Shown one piece after another: positions 1 to 5,096 of a DNA stretch of 5,632 nucleotides. Within the stretch, counting starts at the first letter, position 1; the number at the start of each line of letters is the position of its first letter. Below the pieces are notes generated by a model. That model was not told where the DNA came from, did not search any database, and worked only from the letters and a program-made list of their open reading frames with translations. The stretch comes from Clostridiales bacterium (GTDB lineage Bacteria; Bacillota; Peptococcia; DRI-13; UBA5745). The position numbers and the translations under genes are program-made. Location: contig WRNN01000082.1 of the NCBI GenBank assembly GCA_009776595.1, positions 1,218-6,849 of the forward strand, given 5' to 3'.

Positions 1-23
1 TGATCCAATTCGTCTTCATCAAG

Positions 24-57
24 CCGCACCGGTAACCAACCAAAGTAACCGGTGCGG
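24..57. repeat. Inverted repeat, 10-bp stem hairpin
   Basis: CCGCACCGGT at 24-33 is the exact reverse complement of ACCGGTGCGG at 48-57, leaving a 14-base loop. The stem is GC-rich, so the RNA hairpin would be stable, but no T-run follows it. It is therefore not a classical terminator by itself. It may protect or end the transcript of a gene that lies before the window, or be a protein-binding dyad. Its function is inferred, not shown. Confidence 0.5.
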
Positions 58-96
58 GCGTTAGCGTGACGCGGCATCGGCGAAGAGGGTTTTCTG

Positions 97-130
97 ACTC
101 CGTGACGATGCTTCGTTCCGGGGTTTTTTT
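97..130 (+). terminator. Rho-independent terminator upstream of paaK
   Basis: ACTCCG (97-102) pairs with CGGGGT (119-124), with one G-T wobble. Inside it, across a 2x2 internal loop, ACGA (105-108) pairs with TCGT (113-116) over a TGCT loop. The stem runs straight into a T tract at 124-130. Stem, tetraloop and T-run together fit an intrinsic terminator on the + strand. It would end transcription from a gene before the window and insulate the paaK promoter a few bases downstream. Attenuation of a longer leader is possible, but no competing anti-terminator was found. Confidence 0.7.
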
Positions 131-138
131 AATGGGAA

Positions 139-159
139 ATATCATAAAAATTATGATAT
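139..159. promoter_or_regulatory. Putative operator: perfect 9-bp inverted repeat over the paaK promoter
   Basis: ATATCATAA at 139-147 and TTATGATAT at 151-159 are exact reverse complements separated by AAA. The dyad fills the -35/-10 spacer and runs into the first bases of the -10 box (157-162). A dimeric regulator bound here would be expected to block RNA polymerase. Size and symmetry suit a MarR-, TetR- or GntR-type repressor, but the regulator is not in the window and its identity is unknown. The dyad is seen directly; the operator role is inferred. Confidence 0.55.
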
Positions 160-162
160 AAT
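154..162 (+). promoter_or_regulatory. Extended -10 promoter for paaK operon
   Basis: TATAAT at 157-162 is a perfect sigma-70/SigA -10 box, preceded by TGA at 154-156, giving the extended -10 signature TGnTATAAT. The -35 region about 17 bases upstream (GGGAAA, 134-139) is poor, which is typical of extended -10 promoters and of promoters needing regulation. Transcription would start near 169, leaving a leader of roughly 45 bases before the paaK start. It lies just after a terminator, so it begins a new unit. Confidence 0.7.
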
Positions 163-214
163 TACTCCCGTCACAGCCAGGCTGCTACGGGAAGGAACTG
201 GGAGGCAGAAAACA

Positions 215-1513
215 ATGATTTGGAACCAAAGCGTCGAGTGTATGGACAGGGAGGCAATGGAAGCGCTTCAGCTTCACCGTCTCCAGGACATGGTGGACAG
301 GCTGTATTACAATGTGCCTTTTTATCGAAAAAAACTGCAGGAAGTGGGCTTTATGCCGGGCGACGTCAGGCACTTGTCGGATTTGTCCAAGCTTCCCTTC
401 ACGACAAAGCAGGATTTACGCGACAATTATCCTTTCGGCTTGTTTGCGGTACCCATGTCGGAAGTCGTACGGGTGCACGCTTCCTCCGGTACGACCGGCA
501 AACCAACGGTGGTCGGCTACAGCCGCAAAGATCTGGATAATTGGGCGGAAGTGACAGCCCGCTGTCTGTATATGGCGAATACCGACCGGCAGAGCGTGGT
601 GCAGATTTCTTATGGCTACGGCCTCTTCACCGGCGGCCTCGGCCTCCACGGCGGCGCCGAACGCATCGGGGCTTCCGTCATTCCCATGAGCGGCGGGAAC
701 ACAGAGAAGCAGCTTATGCTGATGGAAGACTTTGGCGTCACATTGATAGGCTGCACACCATCTTATATCTTGCATTTGGCGGAAGCCAGAGAAAAGGCAG
801 GCCTCGATCGCGCGAACTTTAAACTGAAGTATGGCGTATTCGGCGCGGAGCCCTGGTCCGAGCGTATGCGCAAAGAGATCGAAGATCAATGGCAGATTAA
901 GGCCTACGATATCTACGGCCTGTCCGAAGTCATGGGTCCGGGCGTCGCCAATGACTGCGACGCCGGATGCGGCTTACATGTCCACGAGGATCATTTCTAT
1001 CCGGAAATTATTAACCCGGACAGCGGGGAAGTCCTTGCCGAAGGAGAAAAAGGCGAACTGGTTTTCACGACTTTCACGAAAGAAGCGTTTCCTTTGCTGC
1101 GATATCGCACCAGGGATATCTCGGCATTGCACAGGGAGCCTTGCGCTTGCGGCCGCACATTGGTCAGGATGGAGAAAATCACCGGCCGCTCCGACGATAT
1201 GCTGATTATCCGCGGCGTCAATGTATTCCCAAGCCAGGTGGAGTCTGTGTTACTTGAGTTCGGCGAGACGGCGCCCCATTATCAATTGATCGTGGAACGG
1301 GAGAGGAACCTGGATATCCTTACCATCGAAGTCGAAATGGCGCCGGAATGGTTTTCGGATACCATCACCGGGCTGGCCGGTGTGGAAAGAAAGATACACA
1401 GCCGGCTGGATTCCGTGCTGGGCATCAGCGCCGTGGTCAAGCTGATGGAGCCCGGCAGCACGCCGCGCTTCGAAGGAAAAAGCAAGCGCGTCATCGATAA
1501 GCGGGAAATATAG
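215..1513 (+). CDS. paaK: Phenylacetate-CoA ligase
   Basis: This 432-residue protein is an adenylate-forming (ANL superfamily) enzyme of the PaaK family, which activates phenylacetate or a related aryl acid with ATP and CoA to the aryl-CoA in the cytoplasm. Visible motifs are the phosphate loop SSGTTGKP (90-97), YGLSE (234-238), YRTRD with Asp301, the hinge region TGRSDDMLIIRG (323-334) and a C-terminal EGK with Lys422, the likely catalytic lysine. Length is normal for the family. Cys248, Cys252, Cys310 and Cys312 (CACGR) form a possible metal site. The ATG is chosen because GGGAGG (200-205) lies nine bases upstream. It is first in a unit with the ACT gene 24 bases downstream. Aryl substrate (phenylacetate, indoleacetate or hydroxyphenylacetate) cannot be told from sequence. 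The PaaK-plus-ACT pairing in anaerobes often accompanies indolepyruvate ferredoxin oxidoreductase, which is not seen here. Confidence 0.93.
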   Translation: MIWNQSVECMDREAMEALQLHRLQDMVDRLYYNVPFYRKKLQEVGFMPGDVRHLSDLSKLPFTTKQDLRDNYPFGLFAVPMSEVVRVHASSGTTGKPTVVGYSRKDLDNWAEVTARCLYMANTDRQSVVQISYGYGLFTGGLGLHGGAERIGASVIPMSGGNTEKQLMLMEDFGVTLIGCTPSYILHLAEAREKAGLDRANFKLKYGVFGAEPWSERMRKEIEDQWQIKAYDIYGLSEVMGPGVANDCDAGCGLHVHEDHFYPEIINPDSGEVLAEGEKGELVFTTFTKEAFPLLRYRTRDISALHREPCACGRTLVRMEKITGRSDDMLIIRGVNVFPSQVESVLLEFGETAPHYQLIVERERNLDILTIEVEMAPEWFSDTITGLAGVERKIHSRLDSVLGISAVVKLMEPGSTPRFEGKSKRVIDKREI

Positions 1514-1524
1514 GGAACGGGAGT

Positions 1525-1533
1525 AAGGGGGAG
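1525..1533 (+). promoter_or_regulatory. Strong ribosome binding site of the ACT gene
   Basis: AAGGGGGAG lies in the 24-base gap after the paaK stop codon and just before the ATG at 1538. It fixes the start of the ACT-domain gene and indicates efficient independent translation on the shared transcript. Confidence 0.7.
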
Positions 1534-1537
1534 AATC

Positions 1538-1966
1538 ATGCTTAAGCAAATATCGATGTTTTTGGAGAACAAAGCCGGCCGCCTGGCTCGCGTTTGCCGC
1601 GTCATGGCGGAGGAGGGCATAAATATCCGGGCGTTGTCCATAGCGGATACCGCCGACTTTGGCCTGGTACGGCTGATCGTGGATAATCCCGAACTGGCCG
1701 AGCAAAAGCTGTCTGCCAGAGGATTTATGGTCAGCATCACCGAAGTGGTCGGCGTTAAGGTTCCGGACCGGCCCGGCGGTCTGGGGGTGGCGCTGGATGT
1801 CCTGGACAGTGCAGAGGTTTCAGTGGAATATATCTATGCTTTCATCGGAAAATCCGACGACAGAGCCATGGTAATCCTGCGGCTCGATAACAATGACAAA
1901 GGCGTCGAAGCGCTTCGGAAAGCAAATCTGGAGTTGTTGACGCCCGAGGAGGTATATACGATCTGA
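1538..1966 (+). CDS. Tandem ACT-domain protein
   Basis: This 142-residue soluble protein consists of two ACT domains and nothing else. ACT1 covers about residues 1-66, starting LKQISMFLENKAGRLARV, with the loop glycine at 14. ACT2 covers about 70-142, starting VVGVKVPDRPGGLGVAL. ACT domains usually bind amino acids or similar small ligands and regulate a partner enzyme. There is no catalytic domain, so a regulatory or ligand-sensing role is inferred. Genes of this stand-alone type are commonly next to paaK in anaerobic bacteria and archaea, and the placement here suggests it tunes PaaK or senses an aromatic amino acid. A strong ribosome binding site supports the ATG. Its stop codon TGA (1964-1966) shares its last base with the lgt start, so the two are probably translationally coupled. 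The ligand is unknown. Confidence 0.88.
   Translation: MLKQISMFLENKAGRLARVCRVMAEEGINIRALSIADTADFGLVRLIVDNPELAEQKLSARGFMVSITEVVGVKVPDRPGGLGVALDVLDSAEVSVEYIYAFIGKSDDRAMVILRLDNNDKGVEALRKANLELLTPEEVYTI
1946..1952 (+). promoter_or_regulatory. Ribosome binding site of lgt inside the ACT gene
   Basis: GAGGAGG sits within the last codons of the ACT gene, 13 bases before the lgt ATG at 1966. The spacing is a little long, but together with the TGATG stop-start overlap it supports this start and coupled translation. Confidence 0.55.
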
Positions 1967-2736
1967 TGCCGGATCCGATATTCTTTTCCTGGGGGCCGAT
2001 TACCGTCCGGTGGTACGGCATACTGGTCGTCTCCGGTATGGCGCTGGCTGTGTTTTTGGCAAGCAGGGAAGCCGAACGGCAAGAGCTGAATACGGAGCAA
2101 TTTTTCAATATGTGCCTATGGGTGCTGGTGGCGGGGGTGCTGGGCGCGAGAGCGTATTATGTCCTGTTCAATTGGGGCTACTACGGCGCGAATCCCATTA
2201 AAATTCTCGCCTTCACCGAAGGGGGCCTGGCGATTCACGGCGGCCTCCTGGCAGGCGGATTGGTGTTTGTGCTGTCCGGCATCCATTATCGTATCGGGGC
2301 GTGGAAGACGCTGGATATCGCCGCGCCTTCCACGATCATCGCCCAGTCCATCGGGCGCTGGGGCAACTTCTTTAATCAGGAAGCCTACGGTTATGCGGTC
2401 AGCCCGGAGATCATCCCCTGGGCGATGATGATCGACGGGGAATTCCGGCATCCCACGTTTCTCTATGAATCCCTATGGAATTTACTGGTGTTTCTGTTTC
2501 TGTTATGGTATCGTCGCCGTCGGATGCTTCTGACCGGCGACGTTTTTCTCATGTATGCCATGCTGTATTCCGCAGGGCGATTTTTCATCGAAAGCTTCCG
2601 CACCGACAGCCTGATGCTTGGCCCTCTGCGGGCGGCGCAGGTGGTCAGCGCGGCGGCGATTCTATTATCTTTACTCGCCATGTTTATACGGCATAAGCGA
2701 ACGGACCAGGGCGGCAGGATCTACAACGTCAGATAG
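1966..2736 (+). CDS. lgt: Prolipoprotein diacylglyceryl transferase
   Basis: Lgt moves a diacylglyceryl group from phosphatidylglycerol to the lipobox cysteine of prolipoproteins, the first step of lipoprotein maturation in the cytoplasmic membrane. At 256 residues the protein has normal family length and several hydrophobic spans, including about 18-34, 50-68, 88-105, 170-182 and 227-243. Signature residues are in place: Tyr17 (WYG), His91 in AIHGG, then the family signature GRWGNFFNQEAYG (130-142) with Arg131, Asn134 and Gly142. These match the essential residues of E. coli Lgt (His103, Arg143, Asn146, Gly154) at a constant offset of 12. Arg205, Glu209 and Arg212 in GRFFIESFR match the later catalytic group. 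The enzyme therefore looks intact. It overlaps the ACT gene by one base, so it is probably expressed with paaK, an unexpected setting for a housekeeping gene. No terminator follows clearly. Confidence 0.96.
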   Translation: MPDPIFFSWGPITVRWYGILVVSGMALAVFLASREAERQELNTEQFFNMCLWVLVAGVLGARAYYVLFNWGYYGANPIKILAFTEGGLAIHGGLLAGGLVFVLSGIHYRIGAWKTLDIAAPSTIIAQSIGRWGNFFNQEAYGYAVSPEIIPWAMMIDGEFRHPTFLYESLWNLLVFLFLLWYRRRRMLLTGDVFLMYAMLYSAGRFFIESFRTDSLMLGPLRAAQVVSAAAILLSLLAMFIRHKRTDQGGRIYNVR

Positions 2737-2806
2737 ATAGAATGAATCATAGTTGAGTTCATCGGGTCTGTGATAAAGCTGCCGCGCGCCCTGAGGCGAA
2801 GGCAAA

Positions 2807-2813
2807 GGGGGAG
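2807..2813 (+). promoter_or_regulatory. Ribosome binding site deciding the AOR start
   Basis: GGGGGAG lies seven bases before the ATG at 2821. It favours this ATG over an in-frame GTG at 2770, which has no good binding site and would add 17 basic residues not typical of the family's N-terminus. From 2821 the protein begins MPGYGKFLRVNL, the usual AOR start. Confidence 0.75.
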
Positions 2814-2820
2814 TGCAAAT

Positions 2821-4713
2821 ATGCCGGGATATGGCAAATTTCTGCGTGTGAATCTGACGAAAAGGATTTGGAATACAGAGGAAATACCCGGAACCTGGCC
2901 TCGTCTCTATGGAGGCGGTCGCGGTTTTGGCGCAAAGATACTCTATGACGAGGTTCCCGATTTCTGCGACCCCTTCAGTGAGGAAAATAAGCTGGTTTTC
3001 TGCACCGGTTTATTAGCGGGTACCAACATTCAGGCTGTCCACCGATGGATCGTGGTAACGAAGAGTCCCTTAACCGACGGCTACTGCCGCTCGTCCGGCG
3101 GCGGGACATTCGGCGCCTACATGCGCTTTGCCGGCTATGACTGTATCATCATTGAGGGTAAATCCACAACACCGGTATATTTGGAAATAAATGCCGGGGG
3201 CTGTACATTTCATGACGCCTCCCCGCTGTGGGGCATGAATACCGAAGAAGCCCAGGCAGCGATAGCGGAGAGCCTGGGCGGCGCAAAGGGCGTTTCTACC
3301 GTAGCGATTGGCCAAGCCGGGGAAAGGGGAGTGCGATTCTCCGGCATATTCTGCGGCAGGCGTTCCGCGTCCAGAGGCGGTTCCGGCGCCGTGATGGGCG
3401 CGAAGAATCTGAAAGGAATCGGCATCACAGCAGCCAGAGACGTCAGCCACCTTGCTGATCCGGAAGAGATACAGGCGCTTGCGAAAACCCAGGCCGCCAT
3501 GCTGAACGATAACGATTCTTTCAAACAATTCCGGGAGAGCGGGACGACGGGCGGAATGCTCTCACGGAATACGATGGGCGTGTTTCCCACAAAAAACTTC
3601 CGTTATGGTTATCTGGAAGGCTGGGAGGCTATGTCAGGGGAGGAATACAGTAAACTGCGCATCGGCTCCGGGGGATGCTACGTCTGCGGCGCCCAATGCG
3701 GAAAAATACACAAAGTGCTGCATGGCTTATATGCGGGAGCGATCAGCGAAGGACCCGAATACGAAAGCTATTGGTCTTTTTCAGGGCCGATAGGCGTCGC
3801 GAACATTGGCGCTTCCATCATGGCGGATCAGCTTTGTGATAACTATGGTCTGGACAGCATTTCGACAGGCGGCGCTATTGGCTTTGCGTATGAGCTTTAT
3901 GAAAAAGGCGTCATTACAAAAGCCGATACGGACGGCCTGGAGCTGGTCTATGGCAATCATGAAGCCATGGTGGAATTGATCCATAAGATCGGGCTGTACC
4001 AGGGATTTGGACGTATCCTCGCCATGGGAGTAAAACGCATGTCCGAACACTACGGTCAGGGCAGCCAGGACTATGCCATGCATGTGAAAGGCATGGAAAT
4101 CGCCGGTTATGAGCCCCGCAGCCTCAAATGTACCGCTTACGGCTATGCGACATCCAATATAGGGGGCGCCCATGGCGCGGGGTCGTTGGCCTTTCAGGAA
4201 TGGGGCATGCCTGTCCCGCGCCTGCTGGACAGGTTCGAGGATTTCGGCAAAGAGGACGTGGTGATCTATAACCAAAACAGCAGCGCCGTGAGCGAAATCG
4301 GAATCGTCTGCGCCTTTGCGAACTCATGGGGCAGTTGGACTGCCGAGCTCTATGGCCGGATGCTTGCCGCTGCTACAGGTATAGAGGAATTTCGCGACGC
4401 CGGTTTTCGGATGCGTATGGGAGAGCGAATCTTTAACCTGGAGCGTGCCTTTATCATACGGCAGGGGACGACCGGCAAAGACGACGGCCTTCCCAAGCGG
4501 GTGCAGACAGAGCCGCTGCATACCTGCGGTATGCCCGGGGAAGGCCAGGTGATCGCCCATTTGCCCGAGGTGCTGCAGGCGTATTATACGCTGCGCGGGT
4601 GGAACGCGGAGGGCATTCCCGCAGAAGAGACGCTGGAAGCGCTTGCGCTGGGCTATACGATACCCGATCTCAAGCGCGCCCTGTCTGACGCGCGAATGCA
4701 AGCGGTGATCTGA
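2821..4713 (+). CDS. Aldehyde ferredoxin oxidoreductase (tungsten-type)
   Basis: This 630-residue cytoplasmic enzyme belongs to the AOR family, which holds a tungsten (or molybdenum) bis-pterin cofactor and one [4Fe-4S] cluster and oxidises aldehydes to acids using ferredoxin, or runs in reverse. The N-terminal pterin-binding domain spans about 1-205, with GGGRGFGAKIL (31-41), VVTKSPLTDGY (78-88) and SGAVMGAKNLKGI (188-200). Cluster ligands are Cys286, Cys289 and Cys293 (CxxCxxxC) and probably Cys497, close to the positions in Pyrococcus furiosus AOR (288, 291, 295, 494). The first pterin motif DxxGLD is intact as DNYGLD (340-345). The second, DxxGLC, appears as EIGIVC (492-497), a divergence. 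Likely active-site residues are a Glu in EGPEYES (310-316) and His451 in GGAHGAG. Length is slightly above the usual 600-620. The downstream MoaD-like gene supports a cofactor-dependent enzyme. The substrate is not decidable; aryl aldehydes are suggested only by nearby paaK. Confidence 0.93.
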   Translation: MPGYGKFLRVNLTKRIWNTEEIPGTWPRLYGGGRGFGAKILYDEVPDFCDPFSEENKLVFCTGLLAGTNIQAVHRWIVVTKSPLTDGYCRSSGGGTFGAYMRFAGYDCIIIEGKSTTPVYLEINAGGCTFHDASPLWGMNTEEAQAAIAESLGGAKGVSTVAIGQAGERGVRFSGIFCGRRSASRGGSGAVMGAKNLKGIGITAARDVSHLADPEEIQALAKTQAAMLNDNDSFKQFRESGTTGGMLSRNTMGVFPTKNFRYGYLEGWEAMSGEEYSKLRIGSGGCYVCGAQCGKIHKVLHGLYAGAISEGPEYESYWSFSGPIGVANIGASIMADQLCDNYGLDSISTGGAIGFAYELYEKGVITKADTDGLELVYGNHEAMVELIHKIGLYQGFGRILAMGVKRMSEHYGQGSQDYAMHVKGMEIAGYEPRSLKCTAYGYATSNIGGAHGAGSLAFQEWGMPVPRLLDRFEDFGKEDVVIYNQNSSAVSEIGIVCAFANSWGSWTAELYGRMLAAATGIEEFRDAGFRMRMGERIFNLERAFIIRQGTTGKDDGLPKRVQTEPLHTCGMPGEGQVIAHLPEVLQAYYTLRGWNAEGIPAEETLEALALGYTIPDLKRALSDARMQAVI

Positions 4714-4715
4714 AG

Positions 4716-5000
4716 ATGCCAGGCGTTCGCATTACCCTTTCACCGGGTTTACATGCAGCGGAGGGGGATTTCTCGTACGAAATCAACAGCAGTGTGCGCC
4801 TTACTGATCTGTTGGAGCAATGGAGCAGCCGGGACGCGCCCGGCGCGGCGGACAAGATCATGGATCGGGAAAACGGCTGCATTGCGGCAGCCGTCTTGAT
4901 CCTGCTGAACGGGCGCTCTGTGAAATCGGAGGATCCGGAAACGGTTCTGATTTCTCCGGGCGACAGCATAAAGATTATGCCCATACTGCTGGGCGGCTGA
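4716..5000 (+). CDS. MoaD/ThiS-family sulfur carrier protein
   Basis: This 94-residue protein has the features of a ubiquitin-like beta-grasp sulfur carrier: an N-terminal strand (VRITLSPG, 4-11), a central helix around residues 28-37, the segment AAAVLILLNGRSV, then GDSIKIMPILLGG ending in a free Gly93-Gly94. In MoaD and ThiS that tail is adenylated by an E1-like enzyme and converted to a thiocarboxylate. Here it starts two bases after the AOR stop codon with only a weak ribosome binding site, so translation is probably coupled to AOR. MoaD-like genes commonly accompany AOR genes, and the likely job is giving sulfur for the dithiolene of the tungsten/molybdenum pterin. The tail MPILLGG differs from the more usual PPVxGG ending of MoaD, so a ThiS-like or dedicated subtype is possible. 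No MoeB/ThiF/HesA-type partner follows it here. Confidence 0.82.
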   Translation: MPGVRITLSPGLHAAEGDFSYEINSSVRLTDLLEQWSSRDAPGAADKIMDRENGCIAAAVLILLNGRSVKSEDPETVLISPGDSIKIMPILLGG

Positions 5001-5007
5001 TCACCCG

Positions 5008-5019
5008 GGCAAATTTGCC
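5008..5019. repeat. 12-bp perfect palindrome
   Basis: GGCAAATTTGCC is self-complementary. It lies eight bases after the MoaD-like stop codon and 15 bases before the -35 box of the next promoter. No T-run follows, so it is not a standard terminator. It could be a small operator for the downstream promoter, or chance. Confidence 0.35.
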
Positions 5020-5034
5020 GCGCCACGATGCGAA

Positions 5035-5063
5035 TAGGCAGATCCGTCCGGATATGCTATACT
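5035..5063 (+). promoter_or_regulatory. Promoter of the stalk-domain gene
   Basis: TAGGCA (5035-5040; four of six matches to TTGACA) is followed after exactly 17 bases by TATACT (5058-5063; five of six matches to TATAAT). TGC at 5055-5057 adds the extended -10 element. Transcription would start near 5070. This separates the last gene from the AOR unit. Confidence 0.7.
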
Positions 5064-5096
5064 GAATCTACTAAAGCAGGAAGGCAGGTTGTCAAG

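Noticed and set aside
1..35. Possible C-terminal codons of an upstream gene (frame 3, ending at TAA 33-35)
   Set aside because: Only ten codons are visible and they match no family I recognise. The hairpin overlaps the stop, so I cannot support a coding call.
416..889. Long minus-strand open frame opposite paaK
   Set aside because: It lies wholly antisense to a clear PaaK gene, shows no recognisable domain and has no ribosome binding site; a shadow of GC-rich codon use.
2783..2804. Terminator between lgt and AOR
   Set aside because: Only a 4-bp stem CGCC-CTGA-GGCG is found, with no T-run.
2770..2820. GTG start extending AOR by 17 residues
   Set aside because: No ribosome binding site precedes it and the extra basic stretch does not fit the family. 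The ATG at 2821 has GGGGGAG at the right distance.
2737..2820. Promoter in the 84-bp gap between lgt and AOR
   Set aside because: TTGAGT (2753-2758) and TGTGATAAA (2769-2777) resemble promoter boxes but are only 13 bases apart, and GATAAA is a weak -10. A promoter here is plausible from the gap but not supported by sequence.
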